Positions 1-8,321 of a DNA stretch of 64,000 bases are shown piece after piece (position 1 is the first letter of the stretch; the number at the start of each line of letters is the position of its first letter). Position numbers and translations under genes: made by a program. A model generated the notes under the pieces. It was not told the DNA's origin. It made no database searches and saw only the letters and a program-made list of their open reading frames with translations. Source of the stretch: Acidobacteriaceae bacterium (GTDB taxonomy: Bacteria > Acidobacteriota > Terriglobia > Terriglobales > Acidobacteriaceae); contig PMAT01000090.1 in NCBI GenBank assembly GCA_003152695.1, positions 75,885 to 139,884 of the forward strand, read 5' to 3'.

Positions 1-81
1 TGGCATGAAATTGAAGCACACGGAATGATCGCTGCGGAACATTGGGGTAGCTCCGGTCCGCAAGACCCACCACGGCTATGA
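1..81 (+). CDS. C-terminal fragment of an upstream gene (partial)
   Basis: Frame 1 is open from the window edge to a TGA at 79-81, giving 26 residues ending in DPPRL. The other two forward frames hit stops within about 30 bases, so this is the only candidate for a gene running in from the left. It is too short to name. The -10 element of the downstream tRNA begins 13 bases later, which fits a gene end here. It may also be chance. Confidence 0.3.
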   Translation, partial: WHEIEAHGMIAAEHWGSSGPQDPPRL

Positions 82-93
82 TAGTGGCGCGTG

Positions 94-99
94 TATAAT
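94..99 (+). promoter_or_regulatory. -10 box of the tRNA-Arg promoter
   Basis: A perfect TATAAT lies 10 bases before the mature tRNA 5' end, the expected place for a sigma70 -10 element of a tRNA gene. No good -35 hexamer is visible at the expected distance, so the assignment rests on position and the -10 match. Confidence 0.5.
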
Positions 100-109
100 T
101 TTTACGAGC

Positions 110-186
110 GCGCCCGTAGCTCAGCTGGATAGAGCGATTGCCTCCGGAGCAATAGGTCGGGAGTTCGAATCTCTCCGGGCGCGCCA
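110..186 (+). tRNA. tRNA-Arg (anticodon CCG)
   Basis: A 77-nt cloverleaf: acceptor stem GCGCCCG pairs with CGGGCGC, discriminator G, encoded CCA. The D stem is GCTC/GAGC. The anticodon stem ATTGC/GCAAT encloses the loop CTCCGGA, giving anticodon CCG, which reads the arginine codon CGG. The T arm contains GTTCGAATC. All stems pair without gaps. Confidence 0.97.
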
Positions 187-259
187 GAGACCCGTATCCT
201 CCTAGCTGTGCGCCCCCGTCATGCTCTCTCTGATTTTTTTGAAAGTTCTCGCACAGGAC

Positions 260-2017
260 CTAGCGAACGGCCGCAAGGGTGTCGAGTTCTTGCTGCAACT
301 TGCGTAAGCGCTCAAACTCGTTTTGCACGGCATTGGTACCGGCGGCCACAAGCTCTCTGGCCTTGGAAAGCGCTTGTTCGGCTGATGCGCCCACCTCGCG
401 CAGCAGCCTGCGAACGTCGGATTCAAGCCGCAGACGGCTCTCCACCACTCGCTGTTCGACATCCCCCTGAACGCGTGAGGCGTTAGTGTCCAGAAGCTGC
501 TCCAAAAAGTTCGCCGCGTCCTTTTGTACCCAGCGACGAATGTGAAGCGCTCCCATCACGGCATCGAACGAGTACAACAGGGGCGACGCCGGGTGCGCGA
601 TGGTGACCATGTCGTGAAAGAAAAACCGCGAGCGGGTTCGGAAGCCATGCTCGGCATCCAACGATTTTGGCAAGTGCGAGAAGTCAGCCGCCTGCTCCTC
701 GGAAATTCGCAGCAGCAGCCCGTTTACCAGGTCCACGAAGCGCTGCGTGACCGCGCCATAGAGTTCCTCCGCCTGCGTCTCCTCAGTGTCCAGCCACGGC
801 ATGACATGCCGCCGAGCGACCGTCTGGGCAATCGTCATGAACTCCCTCCGCCTGCGCGGACCAAACGTGGTCGCTACAGCGCTGGTCTCGCGCTTAAACT
901 CTTCCCGGGCGATTGGCAATACCTGCTTCAGGAATTCCTTGCGACGACCAAGCAGCGTCATCGCCAGTCTCATCTGCCCGGCCGAAAACAGGGCCCCGAG
1001 GTCCCGCAGCGATTGCTCGGCCTGGCTTACGGTCTGCCGGAGATGCGCAATCCTTTGTTCCGAGTTGGCAATCGGTTCTCTTAGCGCCCTGACGCGTTCC
1101 TCGAGCGAGCGTTGCAGCGAAGCCGAGAATCGGCGCATCCCCCGCTCCGCCGCCGCACGAGTCATGGCCTGCCCTGATTTGCTGGCCAGGAGTTTGAGAT
1201 TTTCCATCAGGTTGTTCCAGTCATCGGCATCGGTGGAGTTGTTAAGCCGATTTAGCGCGCTGACTTCATAGATCTGGCCAACCGGCCTCTTCAGACGGTC
1301 CTCAAGAACTTTGGTTGCGAACTCCGACGCTTGCTGCCGTTCCGTAGCCGAGACGCGGTCAATTTTGTTCAGCACGATCAGAATCTCGTCAACATTAGCG
1401 GCGACCGCCTCGATCAGCGCCACTTCCTCCCCGGAAATCGGCGGGTCGGCGCCCACGACCAGAATGGCGGCATCGATTTGCGGTATGAAATCCCTGGTGG
1501 TTTCCGTGTTCCCGGAGAAGACAGAGCCAATTCCCGGGGTATCGACCAGGCACATTCCACTGGCCAGCAGCGGCGAAGGCAGGAAGACCTCAACTCCAGC
1601 CACTTGCTTGGAGTTTTCCGGGTTCAATTCTTCGGAAACATACTGCGGCAGCTCCTCCGGCCGAATCGTCCGCCAGCGAGTGTCGATCAGAACGCGCGCC
1701 GTTAGCCTATCTCCGTAACGTAGCACCGTGGGCACGGTGGTCACGGGCACAACCCCGGTCGGAAGTATCGGTTCTCCTACGAAGGCGTCGAGCAGGGTGG
1801 ATTTGCCGCGTTTGAACTGGCCGACGCAAGCGACGAAGAAGCGCCCTTCATTGATTCGTGCGACCAACTGCCGCACGTCGGCGCTGACCGAACCTTCGCC
1901 CAACTGCTCGGCCATTGCCGCCAGTCGATCCAGTGCTTGCGCGTGGGGAGTCCGGGCAACGGCAGCTTGGTTGGGAATCGAGATGTCATCAATGTTGTGC
2001 ATCGTTCGTTGGTTCAA
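260..2017 (-). CDS. Bacterial dynamin-like GTPase
   Basis: A 585-aa large GTPase of the dynamin superfamily. Visible motifs are the P-loop GQFKRGKST (about residues 66-74), the G3 motif DTPG (about 156) and the G4 motif NKID (about 216). The rest is predicted long helices with heptad-like Leu/Arg/Glu content, as in stalk and bundle regions; the stretch around HPASPLLYSFDAV could be a membrane-touching paddle. Family members bind membranes and act in remodelling or stress and phage protection; the role here is unknown. It is the last gene of a tight three-gene minus-strand cassette, 36 bases after the AAA ATPase gene, suggesting the products act together. Confidence 0.85.
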   Translation of the reverse strand: MNQRTMHNIDDISIPNQAAVARTPHAQALDRLAAMAEQLGEGSVSADVRQLVARINEGRFFVACVGQFKRGKSTLLDAFVGEPILPTGVVPVTTVPTVLRYGDRLTARVLIDTRWRTIRPEELPQYVSEELNPENSKQVAGVEVFLPSPLLASGMCLVDTPGIGSVFSGNTETTRDFIPQIDAAILVVGADPPISGEEVALIEAVAANVDEILIVLNKIDRVSATERQQASEFATKVLEDRLKRPVGQIYEVSALNRLNNSTDADDWNNLMENLKLLASKSGQAMTRAAAERGMRRFSASLQRSLEERVRALREPIANSEQRIAHLRQTVSQAEQSLRDLGALFSAGQMRLAMTLLGRRKEFLKQVLPIAREEFKRETSAVATTFGPRRRREFMTIAQTVARRHVMPWLDTEETQAEELYGAVTQRFVDLVNGLLLRISEEQAADFSHLPKSLDAEHGFRTRSRFFFHDMVTIAHPASPLLYSFDAVMGALHIRRWVQKDAANFLEQLLDTNASRVQGDVEQRVVESRLRLESDVRRLLREVGASAEQALSKARELVAAGTNAVQNEFERLRKLQQELDTLAAVR

Positions 2018-2053
2018 CTAGGGTTCGCTCAACCACTTCCATCGCCGCGCGGA

Positions 2054-2797
2054 TCATTGACTCACCATCGCGATTCTGTAATCAATGTACAGCGGCGCGA
2101 TCTTGATCTGGTTCTCGTGACAGTACTTGGGGGTCTTGGCCATGCGAATCATTTGGAGCATGGCTCCGGGATTTCCCTCGCTGTACTCGACCACTTTATT
2201 CAGAAATTGCTCGACATTGTCCGCCGTTAAACCCTCTCGCTCGGCACAGCCTGCTGCAAAACGACGTGCAACTTCCGGATCGAAATTTCGCAGCGCGAAC
2301 CTCTCAGCTCGATCGGGAAATAGCGGCAGAACGAATCCCACATCCTCCATGTGGGCGGAACGCGATACCGCGATCACCGGGACCGACCAGTTCAACATGA
2401 GCTCACGAATTGAGGCTGCCAACGCCTGCGAGGGACGCACAAGATGGTCCACGATGACCAGATATTTGGAGTTGCGCAGTGCATCGCGGACCAGTCCTTT
2501 TACGGAGGTGGTGGTTTTCGCCTGCAGCGACTCCGTCCCGCGCCGGCACGACTTGGTGAGCACGGGATGTTCCAGTTCCAACAGCGACTCCGCTAGATCT
2601 CGGTACAGCGCCTGCGGGGTCGGGTTCTGCGGACTGTACAGGACGTCAGCGAATTCCGGGAACACCCGCCGCAACAGCAAGGTCTTTCCAACGCCTGCGG
2701 GGCCGTGCAAGAGGAACGAACGTCGAGCCGCAAAGCGCGATCGCAATTGCTCGACCTCCTGTTCGCGTCCGAAAATTGTGAGACCGGCAAGCATCAT
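2054..2797 (-). CDS. Small AAA-type ATPase (ORC/Cdc6-like fold)
   Basis: A 247-aa P-loop ATPase. Near the N terminus it has a REQEVEQL-type helix, then Walker A GPAGVGKT (about residues 33-40), Walker B-like YLVIVDHL, a sensor-like PVIAVSRS, and a helical lid containing EGNPGAM, typical of AAA_22/ORC-like and STAND-related ATPases. No DNA-binding or membrane domain is visible. Its start ATG overlaps the stop of the preceding gene by four bases (ATGA), so it is probably translationally coupled. It may switch or load the downstream dynamin-like GTPase, but that is inference from context. Confidence 0.75.
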   Translation of the reverse strand: MMLAGLTIFGREQEVEQLRSRFAARRSFLLHGPAGVGKTLLLRRVFPEFADVLYSPQNPTPQALYRDLAESLLELEHPVLTKSCRRGTESLQAKTTTSVKGLVRDALRNSKYLVIVDHLVRPSQALAASIRELMLNWSVPVIAVSRSAHMEDVGFVLPLFPDRAERFALRNFDPEVARRFAAGCAEREGLTADNVEQFLNKVVEYSEGNPGAMLQMIRMAKTPKYCHENQIKIAPLYIDYRIAMVSQ

Positions 2798-3309
2798 CCT
2801 CGTGACTTTTTGTTCCGAAGCCGGCGGGCGTCTTCAGCCTCGTCGTCGCTGCCGGCCTGCCCGTCGCCAGCATTCGAGTGGAGCACATACCCATGCAGCT
2901 CTTTGACCGTGGATTGTAGCTCCGCAATTACGCCATGAAGATCGGTGGCGCCCTGCTCCGATACTGCGCCGTAACCTCGCATGTAATGGGGATCGAGTTC
3001 CGCGATGGCAATCTCGATGAAAGTGAGATCGACGTGAATGGCATGGGCCGCCGAGATCCGCGGCTCTTCCGGCCCGAGCGACTGCCTGGCTAAGACTTGC
3101 AGAAGTTGTACCCGAAGCCGGGCGATGTAGTCCTCGATGGTCTTCCTTTGCTGGGGAATAATGTCGCCAATATAGCCGGGAAAGACACTCTTGGAGGCCG
3201 CAGCATTCAGGGTGTCTTCGACATTCCCCAGCAACTTGTCGATGTGCTTACACGTGACCAGTAAGCGCTGGCGCTGGCTCGGATTCAACGTGATGTGGTG
3301 TTCGTGCAA
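2794..3309 (-). CDS. Hypothetical helical protein, first gene of the dynamin cassette
   Basis: A 171-aa soluble protein without signal peptide or membrane segment. It appears almost entirely helical, with a charged, glycine-containing tail ending in KKSRG. No family is recognised. The middle mentions no catalytic motif; repeated Leu/Ile spacing suggests a helical bundle or coiled coil. It overlaps the AAA ATPase gene by four bases and heads the cassette. By position it could be an adaptor or sensor for the ATPase/GTPase pair, but the sequence does not show this. Confidence 0.65.
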   Translation of the reverse strand: MHEHHITLNPSQRQRLLVTCKHIDKLLGNVEDTLNAAASKSVFPGYIGDIIPQQRKTIEDYIARLRVQLLQVLARQSLGPEEPRISAAHAIHVDLTFIEIAIAELDPHYMRGYGAVSEQGATDLHGVIAELQSTVKELHGYVLHSNAGDGQAGSDDEAEDARRLRNKKSRG

Positions 3310-3382
3310 TTCTTACTCTTCCACCGATTCGATCGCAGGCGCCAGTATCAACAAGTGCTGGCGTCTCGGCAGTCTTTCATCG

Positions 3383-3823
3383 CTACTTCACCAACAAAAC
3401 CGGACAATGCGCATAGCGCAGCACCCTTTCGGACACCGATCCAAGCATCATCTTCTGAAACAGCGACGTGCCCCTTCGTCCGACGATGATCAGGTCCACT
3501 TGCTCGGTCTCGGCGCGATGGATGATCTGCTCCCCAGGATGGCCGACGACGATATCCGTCGCGATCTCAACCCCATGCGCCTGCCCCCGTTCCACCACGC
3601 GCTTCAATCCGATTTCAAAATGCTCGCGGGCGTCATCCAGGACTGCCTCCAGTTCGACTGAGGTGGCCGGTTCGGGAAGTCTGGCTACGGCGAGGACAGA
3701 GACGGCCGACTTCTGGCAAATGCCGAACCTGATAGCCAGATCGACGGCCTTCTCCGCCAGCGGCGATCCGTCATAGCCGACCAGAATCTTCCGAAAATAC
3801 GGGGTCTCGATGTTCAAGGGCAT
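3383..3823 (-). CDS. Universal stress protein (UspA family)
   Basis: A 146-aa single-domain Usp. It opens with the strand ILVGYDGS, whose Asp binds the nucleotide, and ends with the ATP-binding pattern G-2x-G-9x-G-S as GRRG...LGS (from about residue 114), followed by VLRYAHCPVLLVK, the classic last strand. These features indicate an ATP-binding Usp. It lies eight bases after the antiporter gene and in the same direction, so the two are probably one operon; Usp proteins are often paired with ion transporters they may regulate. Confidence 0.9.
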   Translation of the reverse strand: MPLNIETPYFRKILVGYDGSPLAEKAVDLAIRFGICQKSAVSVLAVARLPEPATSVELEAVLDDAREHFEIGLKRVVERGQAHGVEIATDIVVGHPGEQIIHRAETEQVDLIIVGRRGTSLFQKMMLGSVSERVLRYAHCPVLLVK

Positions 3824-3831
3824 ATGTCCTC

Positions 3832-5049
3832 CTACTCAGCCTCAGCCGACACTTCAGAGACCGGGGATGCGCCGATTTCTCGATGAGGTTTATGCTCCGG
3901 CTTGGGCAACAGGTGCCGAGGCAAGAAAAACGCATTCGCAATTACGGTCGGAATCACAGCGGAGCCAATCACGGTCGCTACCAGATGAGAGTATTGGGCT
4001 TGAGTAATGACGTTGTGATTCAGTCCAAACAGCGCAGAGATCGTGCCGAAAGTCAGTCCCGTGGACATCATCAGCGTGTAATACAGGCCCTCTTCGTGCT
4101 GATAGCGGAAGGCCCTGACCGTCGGGAACAGGCCTACCATCTTGGAAAACATCTTGGCAAAAAAGAGGACCACGAACACCAGAGGAGCCCCCGCCAGGGT
4201 CGGAACAGAGACGAAGGACCCGGCACGAATGAAGTAGAACGGGGTGAGAAGTCCGAATGTCAAGGTTCTTAGCCTCCGCACCAGGGAGTGGTCCTTGCCA
4301 ACCGTGCCGGCCAGCACGATTCCAATCATATAAGCAGGAAGGACAGGTTCACTTCCCGCCCACGCTGCCAAGCCGCCCATGGCAAACAGAAAGAACAGCA
4401 GGAACTTGGCTTCCAGCTCGGAGACTCTACCTCCATACTTCGCAAAGAACCGGGGCGTCAGGAATGGAAGCAGAGTGAATGCACCCGCACAAACGAGCAC
4501 GAAAACCAGCGTTTTGTAGGTGAACGGTGAAAAGATCAGGCCGAGTGCAATCACGGTCCCGAGGTCGTTGACGAAGCAAGAGGCCAGAATTGCCTTGCCG
4601 AAGTCGGTTTTGTTGAAGCCGAGTTCGAGCATCACGGCATAGACCACCGCGACGGATGTGGTGCTGAGGGCCACCCCAGCCAACTCGCTGGCCCGCCAAT
4701 TCCAGTGCAAAACGTAGTACGCGATGAGTGTGCAGCCGATGAACGGCCCGAAAAATCCGACTAGGCCCACCCCCACCGCCTCTTTCCACTTGGTCCGAAA
4801 GATAACAGGGTCGAGTTCTGCTCCTGCGAGAAAGGTCAGAACGATTGCTCCGGTCCCGGCGAGGAACGCGATCCAACCCGTTTTGGCACCGAGCCCACCC
4901 TGTATAAGGAATGCTCCGATGATGAGCTGGGCGACGGTGCCAACGACGATCTCGGTTAGTGCGGTCGAGATCTTGAACCAGATCGCAAGCAGAGTTGCGA
5001 GCAGGGCGAGCCCAACCCAAAGCGCTGCGAGAACCCACACGTTCTCCAT
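3832..5049 (-). CDS. Na+/H+ (cation:proton) antiporter, CPA family
   Basis: A 405-aa inner-membrane protein with about 12 hydrophobic segments. The ion-binding region reads CFVNDLGT (Asn-Asp about residues 161-162). An ND pair is typical of electroneutral exchangers, whereas electrogenic NapA/NhaA-type proteins have DD. The overall layout matches the Na_H_Exchanger (Pfam) fold, and the family exchanges Na+ or K+ for protons. The C-terminal tail is short, with no TrkA-N/RCK domain, so regulation may come from the Usp encoded just downstream. Substrate ion cannot be read from the sequence. Confidence 0.85.
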   Translation of the reverse strand: MENVWVLAALWVGLALLATLLAIWFKISTALTEIVVGTVAQLIIGAFLIQGGLGAKTGWIAFLAGTGAIVLTFLAGAELDPVIFRTKWKEAVGVGLVGFFGPFIGCTLIAYYVLHWNWRASELAGVALSTTSVAVVYAVMLELGFNKTDFGKAILASCFVNDLGTVIALGLIFSPFTYKTLVFVLVCAGAFTLLPFLTPRFFAKYGGRVSELEAKFLLFFLFAMGGLAAWAGSEPVLPAYMIGIVLAGTVGKDHSLVRRLRTLTFGLLTPFYFIRAGSFVSVPTLAGAPLVFVVLFFAKMFSKMVGLFPTVRAFRYQHEEGLYYTLMMSTGLTFGTISALFGLNHNVITQAQYSHLVATVIGSAVIPTVIANAFFLPRHLLPKPEHKPHREIGASPVSEVSAEAE

Positions 5050-5118
5050 CGAACTTTTGCTCCTAAATTATTTCTGGAAACTCGCCGGAGAGACATGACT
5101 CCGCGACAAGTCTTCCTC

Positions 5119-5245
5119 GTCAGGAGTCATCATCTGTCCCGGTAAGAGCAGGAGAGGACAGCGGTTCGGGGTGAACTCCTTCACCCTTGGCTAAGAGTTT
5201 ATTGATAACCCCCAAGAATGGCGAAGTCAAGCTGGTTCGGTCACT
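5119..5245. repeat. 127-bp direct repeat, copy 1
   Basis: This stretch recurs at 5479-5605 in the same orientation, with roughly ten differences including two single-base indels. It contains two potential hairpins: GGGTGAA/TTCACCC with a 4-base loop, and CTGTCC/GGACAG with a longer loop. The copies bracket the small ORF at 5241-5474, whose stop codon lies inside this copy. Confidence 0.85.
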
Positions 5246-5474
5246 TCTCCGGAGTTCTGTTTTTCTTCATAAACTTCTGGTACAAACCCGCGGCGAAGAA
5301 GTACAAACATGCTCCCAAGACAATCTTCCAAACAATCCCCCCACCGCCATGCCATCGGAGCGCGCAGTAAACCCCGATCACCAGACTGATTACGATTAGA
5401 AAGTCATTGAGATCATCTGGTATTTGGTTCATAGGCATCAGATGCCATCGTGACAGAAAGAGAAAAACTCCCAA
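5241..5474 (-). CDS. Small membrane protein, hypothetical
   Basis: A 77-aa ORF with two hydrophobic segments (about residues 22-40 and 48-64) and a basic tail KKNRTPEK. An internal ATG at 5432 could be the real start, giving 63 aa beginning MNQIPDD. No clear ribosome binding site supports either. The ORF fits almost exactly between two 127-bp direct repeats, so it may be part of a duplicated or inserted cassette. Function unknown. Confidence 0.45.
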   Translation of the reverse strand: MGVFLFLSRWHLMPMNQIPDDLNDFLIVISLVIGVYCALRWHGGGGIVWKIVLGACLYFFAAGLYQKFMKKNRTPEK

Positions 5475-5478
5475 CCAT

Positions 5479-5605
5479 GTCAGGAGTCATCATCTGTCCC
5501 GGCAAAAAGCAGGAGAGGACAGCGGTTTGGGGTGAACTCCTTCACCCTTGGCTAAGAATTCATTGATAACTCCCAGGGATGGCGAAGTCAAGCTGGTTCG
5601 TCACT
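5479..5605. repeat. 127-bp direct repeat, copy 2
   Basis: Second copy of the 5119-5245 sequence, offset by exactly 360 bases. It ends where similarity stops at TCACT. On the minus strand it lies five bases upstream of the longest start of the small membrane ORF, so any promoter for that ORF would be in this repeat. Confidence 0.85.
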
Positions 5606-5612
5606 GGGTACT

Positions 5613-5765
5613 GTCCTATTAGGGAGTTGCTGCACCCAAAGCCGGGATGGCAAGGGTGAGCTGTTGGGCGATAACATCGATGGCCGGTTCCACACGCTGG
5701 AGCGCGAGCAGAAAATCGATGCGCTATTGCAGGAGATCAAGGCAAGAAAACGCCTGAGCGCCTAG
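5613..5765 (+). pseudogene. Possible 3' remnant of a decayed gene
   Basis: One forward frame is open from just after repeat copy 2 to a TAG at 5763-5765. Its last 33 codons or so (NIDGRFHTLEREQKI...KARKRLSA) read like the charged, helical C-terminal tail of a real protein. No start codon and ribosome site fit, and the frame begins at the repeat boundary, so this looks like a gene end cut off by rearrangement. Parent family not recognised. Confidence 0.35.
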
Positions 5766-5962
5766 CCTCGGAATAGCGTCTCGCCGCGGCAGGCAATCAG
5801 GAGAAAGCCGGTCCTGAAGATTCTGGACGAATGGCAACGCCCTGGCGCATTTCGCTTACAATGAACCGTTGCGCATGCAAGTATCGGACATGTGCAACGG
5901 CAGCACTCCGGAACGGTTCTAACCTATTGCGCGCGCCCGCGTCGCATCGCTTGAGGTGAACC

Positions 5963-6250
5963 ATGCAGAGTTGGAAGAAGGCAATTGTATTTGGCTCCAT
6001 CGGCGTCGGCGCCGTGCTGGTCATCACCCGCCGCCGTCCTCTCGGAATGGCTCTTGCGGCGGCCGGTCTCGCGGTGCTGGCCTCGGAGTATCCCGAGAAA
6101 TTCGAAGCGGTGTGGGAAAGCGCCCCTGAGTACTTGCAAAAGGGCTTGCAGATTTTCTCCACGCTGGAAAAAATGGGAGAAGGCTTTGCCGAGGAAGCGG
6201 AACGGCGGAGCGTCAGCGCCTGGCGCGATCTGCGGGCGCACAGCTCGTGA
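5963..6250 (+). CDS. Small membrane-associated protein, hypothetical
   Basis: A 95-aa protein. The N-terminal third is hydrophobic and Gly/Ala-rich (residues about 8-40, interrupted by RRRP), suggesting two short membrane helices; the rest is amphipathic and acidic. No family recognised. Codon use and steady third-position GC look coding. The downstream neighbour is convergent, 17 bases away. Confidence 0.6.
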   Translation: MQSWKKAIVFGSIGVGAVLVITRRRPLGMALAAAGLAVLASEYPEKFEAVWESAPEYLQKGLQIFSTLEKMGEGFAEEAERRSVSAWRDLRAHSS

Positions 6251-6266
6251 AGGCGGCCTTAAAACT

Positions 6267-6593
6267 TCATTCAATTCCCAATTGCTTACGCGCCTCGGGA
6301 CTGAGCCGCTCGGGCGTCCATTGCGGATACCACACGATGTTGACCGTGGCGTTGCCCACGCCCGGCATCCGCAACAGGCGCTGCTGTACCGAATTGCTGA
6401 TCTCCTGGTGAGACGGGCAGCCGGGCGCAGTCAGCGTCATTTCCACTTCGATGTCTTCGCCCTGCAGGTTGGGAGTTTCCGTCGGTTTCATCCGCACTTC
6501 ATAAATCAAACCGAGATCGACGATGTTCACCGGGATCTCGGGGTCGTAACACTCTTTGAGTGCTGAGATGACATCTTCCTGGGTCAGTGCCAT
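6267..6593 (-). CDS. MIP18/SufT-type Fe-S cluster assembly protein (DUF59)
   Basis: A 108-aa single-domain protein of the MIP18/PaaD family. It has the diagnostic DPEIPVNIVDLGLIY near residue 17 and the conserved TAPGCP loop, whose Cys is central to the family. Such proteins help assemble or carry Fe-S clusters on target enzymes (SufT/PaaD/HCF101 N-domain relatives). It stands alone here with no suf genes nearby. Length matches the family. Confidence 0.9.
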   Translation of the reverse strand: MALTQEDVISALKECYDPEIPVNIVDLGLIYEVRMKPTETPNLQGEDIEVEMTLTAPGCPSHQEISNSVQQRLLRMPGVGNATVNIVWYPQWTPERLSPEARKQLGIE

Positions 6594-6692
6594 GCGAACC
6601 TCTAACTCTAGTCTAACGGGAAACGGCTGGGCCCGTCTTGAGGCTCGCCGTCAAAACATGTGGGGCTGGAACACTACCCGCAGTCGGGAACA

Positions 6693-8321
6693 TCAGAGTT
6701 CAGCGGCTTGGGGACGCTGCTTTCTGCCGCGTTCAACCGTGCCTGACGACTCCTCGAATCGCGGCCCTGGGTGGATGGTTTCAATGCGGCGATGGTGCTC
6801 GGCATCGCTGGGCACCGTCCAGCCATTCTCCTGTTCGACGACGCGTACGATGGCCAGACTTTGGTTGTGCAGCGCCAATCCGCCTGTCGTCACCGACACT
6901 TCGTTGCGCTCCCAGGTCCGGGCCAACATGTCGTTCCTCACTTGCGATACCAGCCGCGGAGCATCGCTGGAGGCGATTACGACGCCGCGGTCAGCCTGCC
7001 CGGCAGGCGTCAACACGATGAAACGTGCGCTCAGGACTTTCGCGTCGAATCGCCCAAAAACAAACTGGAAGACTTCTGGATGCTCCGGAATCCCCCCATC
7101 GCCGGCATAGTTCACCACGTATTCTTCATCGACCGTATCGCCGGGCGAGAGCGCCGGCAGCGCGTTCCGAAGATTCTCTGCATCAAGCTTCATCGCAGTG
7201 ACGCTGCCGTCGGAATGGAGGGTCCGCAGTTGCAATATCTGCGTACCATGGGGCAGATTGGTTCCTGCGAAACGCTCGATGTCCTCTGCACTTGAAAAAC
7301 GAGTAGCGGTGTGAACATACAGCGAGACGCTGCCATCGGGCCGCGCAATGGCGACGTGATCGTTTACCAGCAGGATGGGCGCGCCAGTGAATTGCGCGGC
7401 AGTCGCCTGCATGACTTGGGCGGCATCGTGGCGATAAGGGGCGTAGAAGTCTTTCGCGTCGGCAGCCGGATCGTCGCTACTGGCGGCAGCCAGACGACGG
7501 TACGCGGGAGCGTTTGGCGCAATCCGCAACCAGGCGGCGGCAGCCTGTTCCGCGCCGGGATCGTCACCCGCCAGTTGCAACTCACCAACGAGCATCAGCC
7601 GCGCCGAACGGTTCAACGGGGCCGCCGCCAGCAATTGCTGAAGCACCCGTGCCGCGTCGCCATGGCACTCCTGGGCAGCCAAGGACTGCGCATAGGCCAG
7701 CGATTGGGGAGCGCACCCGTCCAACTTCTGCTGTGCAGCGGCGGCCTCCCCGAATTGCTGCCGGCTGCGATAGAACATCATGGCGTTGTTGGACGTCTCG
7801 CACGAGGGATGCTCCGCCAAACGCCGCGACCAGTTCAACGCCGCTTGGCCTTCAGATTCCGCCAGCCCCGGATCGCCAGCGATTGCGCCGCCTAATGTCT
7901 CCAACGCTCGGATGTCGTTGGGTCTCGCTGCCAGTACACATCGGGCAAACTTGGCCGCCTCGGCCAGATGCCCGCCAGCCAACGCCCGCTCGCCGAGCGC
8001 CTGATAGGCAGCTAAGGTTCCCGGCGCTAGCGATCGGACGACCCAATTCCACGCCTGAAGGCCTTCCAGTGCCGCGGGATTCTTGCGCGCCCACGACTGG
8101 GCCAACAGAAACTGCAGGGCGACCGAATGTGAAGCCGATGGCAGCGCACCGATTTGCTCGATCGCCGTTCCAAACTCCCCGTCGGCGTAGGCAGCCGCAG
8201 CCAGATCGTAAGTCAACTCCTCCACCGACAGCTTGGCGCTTGGTGGAGTGGATACCTCCGAGGTTGAAGGCGATACTGCAATCCTTAGCGGCGTGGCGCC
8301 GCCGGCGAATTTCGCCATCAC
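6693..8321 (-). CDS. TPR/DUF3857-type protein, C-terminal part of a split gene
   Basis: A 542-aa ORF. The first 290 residues are helical, Ala-rich and TPR-like; from about 300 comes a beta-rich domain resembling DUF3857, which in relatives precedes transglutaminase-like modules. Its start is a GTG overlapping the stop of the upstream ORF. The frame stays open upstream of this GTG and reads GPHRVMAKF, which looks like the middle of a domain, not a start. With the upstream ORF it probably represents one ancestral secreted protein broken by a frameshifting deletion. It lacks its own signal peptide, so if made separately it would stay in the cytoplasm. Confidence 0.7.
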   Translation of the reverse strand: MMAKFAGGATPLRIAVSPSTSEVSTPPSAKLSVEELTYDLAAAAYADGEFGTAIEQIGALPSASHSVALQFLLAQSWARKNPAALEGLQAWNWVVRSLAPGTLAAYQALGERALAGGHLAEAAKFARCVLAARPNDIRALETLGGAIAGDPGLAESEGQAALNWSRRLAEHPSCETSNNAMMFYRSRQQFGEAAAAQQKLDGCAPQSLAYAQSLAAQECHGDAARVLQQLLAAAPLNRSARLMLVGELQLAGDDPGAEQAAAAWLRIAPNAPAYRRLAAASSDDPAADAKDFYAPYRHDAAQVMQATAAQFTGAPILLVNDHVAIARPDGSVSLYVHTATRFSSAEDIERFAGTNLPHGTQILQLRTLHSDGSVTAMKLDAENLRNALPALSPGDTVDEEYVVNYAGDGGIPEHPEVFQFVFGRFDAKVLSARFIVLTPAGQADRGVVIASSDAPRLVSQVRNDMLARTWERNEVSVTTGGLALHNQSLAIVRVVEQENGWTVPSDAEHHRRIETIHPGPRFEESSGTVERGRKQRPQAAEL

